NCBI RefSeq assembly: GCF_001043005.1
Contig: NZ_JYKZ01000010.1
Location: 62,001-126,000 of the forward strand
Origin: Pseudomonas psychrophila
GTDB taxonomy: Bacteria; Pseudomonadota; Gammaproteobacteria; Pseudomonadales; Pseudomonadaceae
Length of the DNA stretch: 64,000 nucleotides
Reading direction: 5' to 3'
The notes under the pieces were generated by a model that saw only the letters and a list, made by a program, of their open reading frames with translations, had not been told where the DNA came from and ran no database searches. Shown piece by piece: positions 48,583 through 58,100 of this stretch (position 1 is its first letter; every line of letters starts with the position of its first letter). A program made the translations under genes and the position numbers.

Positions 48583-49945
48583 CCAGGGCCATCGGCAGCC
48601 TGACCACGGCGCACAGCCCGGCGGGCGGCCGATTCTCCAGCAGCAATTCGCCGCCATGGGCCTGCACACAAGCGCGGGCGATGGCCAGGCCCAGGCCGAT
48701 ACCGCCATTGTGCGAACCGTCGGCGGCGCCGAACTGTACGAAGGGTTCGAATACTTTGCTAAGCCATTCCTGCGGCAGGCCTTGGCCGTGATCGAGAATT
48801 TCCAGGCGCAGGGTGCCGTGGTCTTCCTGGTGCAGGGTCAACGTGGCATCCCCGGCATGACGCAGTGCGTTGTCGATCAGGTTGGTCAAGGCCCGCTTCA
48901 ACGCCAGGGGACGGCAGGTGAGCATGATCGGCGCCGCGCCTGACCAGGTTACTGGCTGCTTCATGAGCCGGTAGCGCTTGGCCAGATCCTCCAGCATGTC
49001 ATTCAGCACGATTGTCAGCGTGGGCTCCTGCACTGCATCGTCACGAACGAAGTTGAGGGTTGCGCCCACCATCGCACTCAACTCATCCAGGCTTTCGAGC
49101 ATGTCCTCGCGGGCAGGGCTTTCTTCCAGCAGCTCCAACAGCAGTCGCAGTTCAGTGATGGGCGTGTTCAGGTCGTGGCTGAGCGCCGCGAGCATTCGAG
49201 TACGGCCTTCCACATGGCGGGCGATATTGGCTTGCATGGTGTTAAAGGCTGCCGTCAGGTCGCGTGCCTCTTGAGGGCCGGTCAGGGGCAGTGGCGCAAT
49301 CCATTCCCCGCGGCTGACGCGTTCGGTCGCCTGGGCCAGGGTTTTGACCGGGCGCACCACGCGGCTGATACAGAACATCACGATCAACAGCACTGGCACT
49401 GTCGTCACCGGCAGACTGTACGCCAGCATGCTTCCCCATTCGTAGGCGCCTGCCGGATGCTGCAAGGCGTTGAGGTAGCGCCCGTCGGGCAACTCGATGC
49501 TGCTGCGTAGCCGCAGGGGCGCCCAACCGTCGGGGCTGAATACGTGTCCCCGGGCATGGCCGCCGGTGATCCGTTCCAGTTGCATGTCAACGCGCACATC
49601 CTGAGCCAATTGCAGTTGCTCGCGCAGGGCGTTGGCCATTCGTTGTTCTTCGGCGCGCATGGCGAAGGGTTCGACCTCGGCCTGCTGATCGATCCAGAAC
49701 TGCGCGTCCGCGCTGGTGGTTGCCCCCAGCAACCGGTCGAAGACTTCGTCTTGCGCTTCCATGGCGACATGGTGCGCAGTCACCAAACGCTCCAAGCTCA
49801 TGGTTCGCGACAGGGGATGAATCAACGCGCCGGTGTGTTGCACAAACAGCATGGCGATGGCATTGGAGGCGAGTAACGCGAGCAACAACAGTACGCTGAG
49901 TTGATGCAGCATCTTGCGGGGCCACAGGGCGCGCAGACGGCTCAT
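48566..49945 (-). CDS. Sensor histidine kinase
   Basis: 459 residues. Two membrane helices (about 12-35 and 173-195) enclose a periplasmic sensor of about 135 residues; HAMP (about 196-248); phospho-acceptor His257 in ALSHDLNTPITEL; ATPase domain with N-box LIDNALRHAG, G1 DHGQGLP and G2 GIGLGLAIA. The H-box has Asn where most EnvZ-like kinases have Arg (S-H-D-L-R-T-P), a small oddity. It is the 3' gene of a pair with the response regulator gene (4-bp overlap) and faces the CirA-type receptor gene. The layout resembles PfeS or PirS of P. aeruginosa; the signal is unknown. Confidence 0.9.
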   Translation of the reverse strand: MSRLRALWPRKMLHQLSVLLLLALLASNAIAMLFVQHTGALIHPLSRTMSLERLVTAHHVAMEAQDEVFDRLLGATTSADAQFWIDQQAEVEPFAMRAEEQRMANALREQLQLAQDVRVDMQLERITGGHARGHVFSPDGWAPLRLRSSIELPDGRYLNALQHPAGAYEWGSMLAYSLPVTTVPVLLIVMFCISRVVRPVKTLAQATERVSRGEWIAPLPLTGPQEARDLTAAFNTMQANIARHVEGRTRMLAALSHDLNTPITELRLLLELLEESPAREDMLESLDELSAMVGATLNFVRDDAVQEPTLTIVLNDMLEDLAKRYRLMKQPVTWSGAAPIMLTCRPLALKRALTNLIDNALRHAGDATLTLHQEDHGTLRLEILDHGQGLPQEWLSKVFEPFVQFGAADGSHNGGIGLGLAIARACVQAHGGELLLENRPPAGLCAVVRLPMALVRSSA

Positions 49946-50697
49946 GGCGCTTGCAACGTGACATCGGCCGCAAACAGATAGCCGCCGCCCCAGACCGTAC
50001 GCAGCAACTCTGGCTCCCCGGTGCTGTGCGCCAGCTTGCGGCGCAGGCGACTGACCTGACGGTCGATGGCGCGATCACTGAGATCGCTGTCGGTCGCGGT
50101 GGTGAGGTCGATCAGGCGCTCTCGAGGTAGCAGCGTATTAGGATGGTCGAGAAACACCTGCAGCAGCTTGCTTTCGACCGTGCTGAGCACAATCAGCGTC
50201 TCTTGATCGCGAGTCAGCGTGGCGTGACTGGCGTTGTACAGCCAGCCTGCGAACAGATAACAAGGGCTCATTTTCACGGTGTTCGTCGAGCTAGCCTGCT
50301 TTGCTGCCGCGGGGCGGTGGCGACGTAACACGCTGTTGATTCGTGCTACCAGCTCCCTGGGCTCAAAGGGCTTGGTCACATAATCGTCTGCCCCAAGGTC
50401 GAGCCCACGCACCCGGTCGGCAGAGGTGTCCCGTGCGGTCAGCAGAATCACCGGAGTATCGGCGCGCCGATGCAGCCGGCTGCACAAGTCAAAGCCATCG
50501 CCATCGGGTAACGACACATCGAGAATGATCACGTCAAAAGCGTGTTGCTTGAGCAATTGCCACATGCCCGCAGCGTCCGCAGCTGTGCGCACATCGAACG
50601 TGTGCCGGCGCAGGTACGCAGCCAGCGGTTCGCGAATTTTGCGGCTGTCGTCGACGATGAGTACGCAAGGCGCCGTGTTCGAGGGAAGGGTGGTCAT
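49942..50697 (-). CDS. OmpR-family response regulator
   Basis: 251 residues from the ATG at 50697; a GTG at 50712 is the alternative and neither has a strong ribosome site. Receiver domain (about 8-125) with phospho-acceptor Asp60 (VIILDVSLPD) and Lys near 110 (VTKPFEP), then a winged-helix DNA-binding domain (about 150-245, RAIDRQVSRLRRKL). Coupled by overlap to the sensor kinase gene. The adjacent TonB receptor is the natural candidate target. It diverges from the second FecI-type sigma gene, and the gap holds a Fur-like site. Confidence 0.9.
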   Translation of the reverse strand: MTTLPSNTAPCVLIVDDSRKIREPLAAYLRRHTFDVRTAADAAGMWQLLKQHAFDVIILDVSLPDGDGFDLCSRLHRRADTPVILLTARDTSADRVRGLDLGADDYVTKPFEPRELVARINSVLRRHRPAAAKQASSTNTVKMSPCYLFAGWLYNASHATLTRDQETLIVLSTVESKLLQVFLDHPNTLLPRERLIDLTTATDSDLSDRAIDRQVSRLRRKLAHSTGEPELLRTVWGGGYLFAADVTLQAP

Positions 50698-50857
50698 GGC
50701 GGGTTGAAACACCGGGATAATCAGATGGCAATGATACTACTAACGCTTCTCAGTTGTTTCTGTATGAGCGTCAATCCTTCTCAGCCTTACAGGCTCGCCC
50801 TGCAACGAGGGGAGTTGTAACCAGGTATTGAAGTGGCGATCGTCCTGTGGGTACTAT

Positions 50858-50872
50858 TGAGAACAATTCGCA
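50858..50872 (+). promoter_or_regulatory. Fur-box-like site upstream of the second iron sigma gene
   Basis: TGAGAACAATTCGCA matches 10 of 14 fixed positions of the 7-1-7 Fur consensus by eye. It lies 23 bp before the GTG at 50895 and would fall inside the gene if a start at 50847 were used, which is one reason to prefer 50895. Confidence 0.55.
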
Positions 50873-50894
50873 CTTACATCTGGAAGACCGACCG

Positions 50895-51401
50895 GTGCAA
50901 CCTCCTTCGACGAGCAAGTTGAGCTTTTTTTTCAGCGATCATCATCGTTGGCTGTTGCAGCATATCCAGCGGTATTTGCGTAATCACGCGGACGCGGAGG
51001 ACACAGCCGCCGATACGTTTTGCCAGTTGCTGACGGCCCGGGTTGATCCGGACGGCATCGAGCAACCTCGCGCATACCTCTCGACCATTGCCCGGCGCCT
51101 GATTTTTGATCGGCATCGTCGGCGCAAGCTGGAGTTGGCCTACCTCGAACGCCTGTCTCTGTTGCCCGAAGCGCTGGCGCCGTCCCCGGAAGAACAAGCG
51201 CTGTTGATCGAAGCCCTGGTGGCCATCGATCGGGCGATTGACGGCCTGCCGATGCCGGTCAAGGCGGCGTTCCTCTACAGCCAGCTGGATGGCCTGAGCT
51301 ACGTTGAGATTGCCCGCAAGCTTGAGCTGTCGGAGCGCACCGTCAGCCGTTACATGAAACAGGCTTTGCGCCAGTGCTATTTGAGCGAAGGCGCGTTATG
51401 A
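50895..51401 (+). CDS. FecI-type ECF sigma factor (second locus)
   Basis: 168 residues from the GTG at 50895, with GGAAG 8 bases upstream; the longer frame from 50847 would read through the Fur-like site. Region 2 (about 12-80, with HADAEDTAADTFCQLL) and region 4 (about 110-165, with SYVEIARKLELSERTVSRYMKQA) are complete. First gene of a sigma-regulator-receptor set. Iron-repressed synthesis is likely. Which siderophore it answers to cannot be told. Confidence 0.9.
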   Translation: MQPPSTSKLSFFFSDHHRWLLQHIQRYLRNHADAEDTAADTFCQLLTARVDPDGIEQPRAYLSTIARRLIFDRHRRRKLELAYLERLSLLPEALAPSPEEQALLIEALVAIDRAIDGLPMPVKAAFLYSQLDGLSYVEIARKLELSERTVSRYMKQALRQCYLSEGAL

Positions 51402-52366
51402 GCAAGCAGCGTCTTGATCCCGTCAGCGAGCAGGCGATCGACTGGATGGTGCGCCTGCGTGCCGGCGAGCCGAATGTTGCGCTGCAAGAACGCTTCAATG
51501 CCTGGCTGGCCCTCGACCCCGCCCATGCCCAGGCCTGGACTACGTTGCAGGAACGACTGGGTGCTTCTTTCGGTACCGTTCGCGCGCTTGATCGGCGGGT
51601 GCCCGGACAGGCGGGCGAAGCGCGCCAACTGTTGCTGCAACCCAAGGCTTCGCGCCGTGATGCGCTGAGGGTTATCGCGGGGCTTGGCTTGCTTGGCGGC
51701 GCTACCTGGGTCGGTGCGCGCAGCCCATGGGGAGACTCACTGCTGGCTGACCTGCACACCGGGCGCGGTCAGCGTCAGGACTTCACGCTGGCGGACGGCA
51801 GCCGCCTGAGCCTGAATGCCGAGAGCTCTGTGGACCTGCGCTTCGATAACCAACAACGTCTGGTGATCTTGCGCCACGGTGAACTGGTGATCCAGGTCGC
51901 TGCCGATCCTCTTCGTCCGTTGAGTGTGCGCACCGCAGAAGGTGAAATTCGCGCACTGGGCACTCGCTTCCTCGTGGCCCAAGAGCACGGCGCCACTCGC
52001 GTAGTGGTGTTGCAGCACTCGGTCAACGTGCGGTTGTTCGACGGCACGAGCCAAGTTCTACAGGAAGGCCAGTCAGCCATCTTGCAAGCCAGCCACATTG
52101 CCCCGATTACCGGTGATCAACATCATCGGGCCGATTGGTTAGTCGGGAGCCTCAATGTGCTGGACGACCCACTGGATCAGGTGGTCAACGCGCTACGCCC
52201 TTACAGTCGCGGTTTTGTGCGGGTGGCTCCCGAAGTCCGCAACGTGCGTGTTCAAGGGGTGTTTCCGTTGAACAATCCTGACCGGGTGTTCGCGGCACTG
52301 GCGGAAACGCTGCCGATTCGGGTTGATCGCTACAGCCCTTGGTTGACGTTAATTAGTGCGAAATAG
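51398..52366 (+). CDS. FecR-family sigma regulator (second locus)
   Basis: 322 residues starting MSKQRLDPVS, with an ATGA overlap to the sigma stop codon. The DUF4880-like N-terminus (about 8-60, AIDWMVRLRAGEP) holds the sigma, a hydrophobic helix lies at about 86-106, and the periplasmic FecR domain at about 125-220 (TLADGSRLSLNAESSV). A terminal STN-contact segment follows. It passes the signal from the receptor encoded 102 bp downstream. Complete. Confidence 0.9.
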   Translation: MSKQRLDPVSEQAIDWMVRLRAGEPNVALQERFNAWLALDPAHAQAWTTLQERLGASFGTVRALDRRVPGQAGEARQLLLQPKASRRDALRVIAGLGLLGGATWVGARSPWGDSLLADLHTGRGQRQDFTLADGSRLSLNAESSVDLRFDNQQRLVILRHGELVIQVAADPLRPLSVRTAEGEIRALGTRFLVAQEHGATRVVVLQHSVNVRLFDGTSQVLQEGQSAILQASHIAPITGDQHHRADWLVGSLNVLDDPLDQVVNALRPYSRGFVRVAPEVRNVRVQGVFPLNNPDRVFAALAETLPIRVDRYSPWLTLISAK

Positions 52367-52468
52367 TGGAGCCGGAGCGTTATTTTTGAAAATCGCTCTC
52401 ATGTGTGTCTGGTTTTCATTTCTCGTCCCACCTATCTCCTGACACTTCCACATTTTCAGGAGAACGCT

Positions 52469-54904
52469 GTGTTCAACCCGTGGCCTCACCCCCTTTGCGT
52501 CGCCGTCGCCCTGGCAACGCTGGCAAGTTCTACGCTGGCTCAAGCTCAGGATCGGACCTTCAATCTGCCCTCCGGCCCGCTCGCCAGCACCCTGAATGCC
52601 ATTGCCAGCCAGAGCGGACACATCGTTTCGCTGGAGCCGTCGCTGGTTAAGGGCAAACAGGCGCCAGCAGTGGTCGGCAAGATGCCCGCCGAGCAGGCGA
52701 TGCAACAGGCACTGATGGGCAGCGGCTTGCAATTGCGCGTGACCGATCAAGGCAACTTCAGCGTCGAGCCGGCCATTGACAGCAATGCCGCGCTGCAACT
52801 GGGGGCTACCAACATCGTTGAACTCAGCACGGATGCCACCACTGAAGGGTCGGGCTCCTACACCTCACGGGCCGTGACCATCGGCAAGGGCACCCACACC
52901 CTCAAGGAAATACCGCAGTCGATCACTGTGGTGACCCGCAAGCAGCTGGACGATCAAGGTCTGACAGACCTCAAGGACGCGGCCAACAAGACCACCGGAC
53001 TGGTCGGTGCACAGGGCGTGGGCAAAGGGATGATCCTCAGTTCGCGCGGGTTCCAGATCGACGACTGGCAATACGACGGTGTGCCGATCCCGCGCAACAC
53101 CTATGCACTGGGCAACTGGGCAACCCAGGACCTGATCTTCTTCGATCGCATGGAAGTGCTGCGTGGCGCATCCGGTCTGCTGCAAGGCACCGGCAGCCCG
53201 GGTGGCGCGGTCAATCTGGTGCGCAAACGCGGGCAGATCGCCCCCACGGTGACCCTCACCGGCAAGGCGGGCTCCTGGGATCATTACGGCTTGCAACTGG
53301 ACGCCGGCGGACCGCTGAACCAGACAGGCACGGTCCGTGGCCGCTTCGTGGCCGACCAGGACGACAGCCACTCGTTTGTCGATTCCGAATGGAGCAAAAC
53401 CACCTCGCTATACGGTGCGCTGGACTTCGATTTGCGCGACGACACCACCCTGGGCTTGGCGGTCAGCCAGTCCAGCGGCGAGTCGCGTCCAATGGTCCGT
53501 GGTTTTCCGCGCTATGCCGACGGCAGGGCCATCGACCTGTCGCGCAGCACCTACACCGGCGCGAAGTGGAACCACTCCCAGATCGATGTCACCACCCTGT
53601 ATGCGGATCTGGAACACAGATTCAACGACGACTGGGCCTTCAAGGTCGGCGCCGTGCGTCAGGCCGAGGGCAATAAAGCCAAGAACCAGCGGGTGCAATC
53701 CATCCAGCAGGGCTTGGCGGCTGATGGCAGCGGCGTGCAGTACGCCGACTTTTACTCGAACTTCGACTCCACCAAAGTCGGCCTGGACATGAACCTCACC
53801 GGCAAATTTGAAGCCTTGTCCATGCAGCAGGAAATCATGGTGGGCGGCAACTATTCGAAGTTGACCTCGGACGACAAATACGCGCGTACCTTCAATAACA
53901 GCACCGACACTATTTTCGGTATCGACCATGATCGGCCTGACATCAGCTACGAAAGCCTGATCAATGCTCCCCAAGGGCAGGGCACCCTGAGCAACTATGA
54001 CATTCGCCAAAAAGGCCTCTACGGCAGTTGGCGAGTCAAGCCGGTCGACTCGCTGACCTTGGTGCTGGGTTCCCGGGTCAGTTGGTACGACTACAGCTAC
54101 ACGTATTGGACCCAGAAAACGTCCGGCATTACCGCCAACCCGGACAGCACCACCAACGAAACCGGGCAAGTCACCCCTTATGCCGGCATCGTCTATGACC
54201 TGAGCCGCGAGTGGGCCGTATACGCCAGCTACACCGACGTTTTCGAACCACAGACTGCCCGCACCGTAACGGGGCCTGTGCTCAAGCCGGTGATCGGTAG
54301 CAACTACGAAGTCGGGATCAAGGGTGAGTTGATGGACGGCCGGGTCAACACCTCCCTGGCGGTGTTCCGTTATGACCAGGAAAACCGTGCTGTCCTCGAC
54401 CTGGCGTCGCCACAGATCTGCGACGGTTGGTACTGCTCGGTCGCCTCAGGGAAAGTGCGCAGCCAGGGGATTGAGGCTGAAATCAGCGGTGAAGTGACCG
54501 ACAGCCTGCAACTGTTTGCCGGTTACACCTACAACACCACCCAGTACCTCAAAGACCCGGAAAACGAAGGCAAAATCTTCAGTTGGTGGACGCCCAAACA
54601 CATGCTGCGGGTGTGGAGCAACTACCAGTTCAGCGGTGACTGGAATCGTGTGAGCACCGGCCTCGGCTTCACCGCCCAAACCCGCACGGTTGGTTACGAC
54701 CACTCCGTCAACGTACCGGGCTACGCGGTATGGAATGCCCGAGTTGGCTACCAGATGACGCCGGAGATCGAACTGGCGATGAACGCCAACAACCTGTTCG
54801 ACAAGACTTACTTCACTGCAGGCTATAACCAGCTCAACGGCAACAACAACTACGGTGATCCGCGTAACGTCATGTTCAGCGTTAAGTACACGCCGACGTT
54901 CTAA
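52469..54904 (+). CDS. TonB-dependent siderophore receptor with signalling domain, FpvA-like
   Basis: 811 residues from the GTG at 52469, which has AGGAGAA 5-6 bases upstream; the frame opens earlier at 52403 but without a signal peptide at its start. Signal peptide (about 1-27, ending LAQAQ), STN domain (about 28-105, FNLPSGPLASTLNAIASQSG), plug (about 130-255, with LRGASGLLQGTGSPGGAVNLVRKR, the FpvA-type plug phrase) and barrel ending YTPTF. By that phrase it is closest to pyoverdine-type receptors, but the locus has no pyoverdine genes, so it may take up a siderophore made by other species. Its sigma and regulator genes lie immediately upstream. Confidence 0.88.
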   Translation: MFNPWPHPLCVAVALATLASSTLAQAQDRTFNLPSGPLASTLNAIASQSGHIVSLEPSLVKGKQAPAVVGKMPAEQAMQQALMGSGLQLRVTDQGNFSVEPAIDSNAALQLGATNIVELSTDATTEGSGSYTSRAVTIGKGTHTLKEIPQSITVVTRKQLDDQGLTDLKDAANKTTGLVGAQGVGKGMILSSRGFQIDDWQYDGVPIPRNTYALGNWATQDLIFFDRMEVLRGASGLLQGTGSPGGAVNLVRKRGQIAPTVTLTGKAGSWDHYGLQLDAGGPLNQTGTVRGRFVADQDDSHSFVDSEWSKTTSLYGALDFDLRDDTTLGLAVSQSSGESRPMVRGFPRYADGRAIDLSRSTYTGAKWNHSQIDVTTLYADLEHRFNDDWAFKVGAVRQAEGNKAKNQRVQSIQQGLAADGSGVQYADFYSNFDSTKVGLDMNLTGKFEALSMQQEIMVGGNYSKLTSDDKYARTFNNSTDTIFGIDHDRPDISYESLINAPQGQGTLSNYDIRQKGLYGSWRVKPVDSLTLVLGSRVSWYDYSYTYWTQKTSGITANPDSTTNETGQVTPYAGIVYDLSREWAVYASYTDVFEPQTARTVTGPVLKPVIGSNYEVGIKGELMDGRVNTSLAVFRYDQENRAVLDLASPQICDGWYCSVASGKVRSQGIEAEISGEVTDSLQLFAGYTYNTTQYLKDPENEGKIFSWWTPKHMLRVWSNYQFSGDWNRVSTGLGFTAQTRTVGYDHSVNVPGYAVWNARVGYQMTPEIELAMNANNLFDKTYFTAGYNQLNGNNNYGDPRNVMFSVKYTPTF

Positions 54905-54983
54905 TGCCACCCATCACGCGTGTGGACGGAGGTTCGATCTTGAAGCCGCGTGAAGCCCGGAAATCACAAACGCCAGAAACACG

Positions 54984-55006
54984 AAAGCCGCGCAGTGCGC
55001 GGCTTT
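54984..55006. terminator. Terminator-like hairpin between receptor gene and tRNA
   Basis: AAAGCCGCGC-AGT-GCGCGGCTTT. It lies downstream of both the receptor gene (+) and the tRNA (-) and probably ends both transcripts. Confidence 0.8.
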
Positions 55007-55011
55007 GAGTA

Positions 55012-55088
<77 letters not shown>

Positions 55089-55103
55089 TCAGTAGGCCGC
55101 GGA

Positions 55104-58100
55104 TTATAACGACGGTTTCTCAGTAGTGCTATCCGAAAAATCTGAAATTGATATGCGAAGGAAGGTTGCCGCGAATTTTTCAGCCGATAGAGGGGCGCTG
55201 ACGATTGCGCCCTGGATGTGTTCGCAACCGGCTTGGGCCAGAAAGGCACGCTGTGCCCCGGTTTCTACGCCGTCCGCGATGATGGTCAATTGCAAGCTGT
55301 GCCCCAGTGTAATGATCGCGTGAACGATAGCGGCGTCGTGTACGTCATCGGGCAGGCCCTTGATAAATGACGAGTCGATTTTCAGGGTGTCCAGCGGCAA
55401 GCGCTTGAGGTAGCTAAGGGATGAGTTGCCAGTGCCGAAATCGTCAATGGACAGTTTTACTCCCAGTTGCTTGAGTCGATGCAGGGCCTCACAGGCCTCT
55501 TCGGCTTGGCACGTTATGAAGCTTTCGGTGATTTTAAGTTGCAAGAAACCGGGTTTGAGCATGCAGGTGTTGAGCAGATGCTGGATGTGTTCCAGTAACC
55601 CGGGTTGGTGCAGTTGTGCACTCGCGAGGTTGACTGAGATTGCTCCAAATGGGGTGTATACCTGGTGCCATGAATGCAGTTGCTGGCAGGCGCGCTCAAG
55701 CATCCAGTCCCCGATTTGTATGATCATGCCGTTTTCTTCGGCCAGATGAATCAGGCGCTCATGGGGTATCTCTCCGAGAATGGGATGGACCCAGTGGAGC
55801 AATGCTTCGGCACCGACCAAGCTGAAGTCATCCAGGCTGATTTTGGGCAGGTACAACAGTGATACCTGGCCTCGCTCCAGAGCACGACGCAGTTCATGGC
55901 TCAGGACGACTCTGGCACTGGCTTGTGAGCCAAGGTCGTGGCTGTAGCGTTCGACGCGGTTGCGCCCTTTGAGTTTGGAGTGATACATCGCGAGATCGGC
56001 GTTTTTGACGAGTGTGGCGACGTCGTCGCCATCATCCGGGAATACGCTGGTGCCGATGCTGGCACTGATGAAAAGCTCGTGCTCGCCTGCGAGGAAGGGA
56101 GCGTTGAAACACGCAAGCAGCTTGTGGGCAATCATTTGCGCATCATTTGTTTGTTTGAGCCCGGGTAGCAAAATGATGAACTCATCGCCGCCCAGGCGGG
56201 CAACAGTGTCTACGTCACGTAGCTGTTCTTTGAGGCGGGTTGCGATGCCTTTCAACAAAAGATCGCCCACGGGATGTCCGAGGCTGTCGTTGATATTTTT
56301 GAATCGATCAAGGTCCAGAAATAGCACGGCACTACGTTGGCCGTTGCGTCTCTGGTCGGCGAGCACCTCGCACAACCGGTTTTCAAACAGTAAACGATTG
56401 GGAAGGTTGGTCAGCGGGTCGTGATGGGCCTGGTGGTCAAGGCGGGCCTGGGCATGCTTGAGGCTGGAAATGTCAGAAAACACCGCCACAAAGTGGGTGA
56501 TCAGGTTGTCGCTGTTGCGCACGGCGCTAATGGTCAACCAGTTAGGGTAGATTTCGCCATTTTTGCGTTTGTTGCTGATCTCGCCCTGCCAGTTGTCTGC
56601 GTTCGACAATTGGTGCCACATGGCAGCAAAAAAGACCTTGTCGTGTTGGCCTGAAGCCAGGATTCGTGGTGTTTGGCCCAGCACTTCGCTTTCGCTATAG
56701 CCGGTGATTTCGGTGAAGGCCCGATTTACTGCGGTGATTTTTTGCTGGGGGTCGGTAAAGATGATGCCTTCGGCCGTACTTTCAAAGACGGTGGCCGTCT
56801 GCAAGAGTTTTTCCTGCATTTGGTGGCGTTCGGTAATGTCGTGAATGAGGGTCAGAATGCAGTCTTCAGCTCCGATGATCAGCGGGTAGCAGGAGATTTC
56901 ACAGAGACGAATGTGTCCGTCTTTATGACGGAAGTTGCAGCTGAAGTCCCGTACAAAGCCGTCCTGTTCCAGTAGTCGTAGTACTTCGCGCCGTTGCTGA
57001 AAATCTACCCATAGATGCAAGTCAAACGTTGAGTGGTGCAAGGCGCTGGCATTGTCATAACCACTGAGACGGCTGAAGCCTGCGTTTATCTCTATCAGCA
57101 GGCCGTCACTTTTTCGGCTCACCAATAGGCCATTGGGTGAGGCGTGGAAAACTTTGACGAACTTTTCTTCGGATAACTGCAAGGCTTCTTCGGTCTGCTT
57201 CGTTTCGCTGATATTGATCATCAGGCCGCGCAGGACGATCTGCTGGTTGTGGGTTGTGATGCTGGCAATGTCGCGCAGCCAAAGTGTGTTGCCGTCTGCG
57301 GTAATCACGCGATAGTCCAGGCTGTGGTCGCAGTTGGCACTGACCTCTTTTTCACGGTAGGCCCGGGCTCGGGCCAGGTCGTCGGGGTGCAGGATTCGGT
57401 CCCAGAAACCCAGGCTTAGCCATTCGGCAATCGGATAACCCAGCAACGCTTCTGCCTGGGGAGAGACATAGGTATAGGTGTCGCCGTCCAGGCGCGCTTC
57501 CCATGCGATAGCCGAAAGGCTTTCAATCATTCCCCTGTAGTGATGCTCGCTGCTACGCAGTTCCTGCTCAAGGGATGTTCGCCGGGAAATTTCGGAGCTC
57601 AGGCGTCGATTGATGCGTACGACCACGAGCAGCACGATGATCAATAGCAGCGCGCCGGGGAGGACATACAGCAGCAAGGTGCGCCACAGTGCGCGATAGT
57701 CGCTTATGTTGCCGACCCAGTACTGCTGAATGCTTTCGGTTTCACTGGGGCTTATATCAGCCAGCACCTTGTCGAGCAGTTCGAGCAGAACGGTCTGACT
57801 TTTGGGTACGGCCATGGCCAGTTGGAAGCGATATGGCGTCTCCCCGCTGACGTAAAGGCCGTCGAGCTTGAGCTGGCGCAGGCTCCATACGCTGGAGGCC
57901 AAGTCACCAACCATGGCGTCGACCTGGTCAGTGGCCAGCGCCTGGAGAGCCGAACTGACGTTGGGCAGTGCAACGATATTCAAGTCCGGGTACTGCGCGC
58001 GCAGAAGCTCATGGGGGGCGTAGTTTTCAATGACGCCGACCCTGAGGCCGTAGAGGTCTTCGATATTTTTTGGGGCCGCGCCGCCCTTGTGGGCGAGGAT

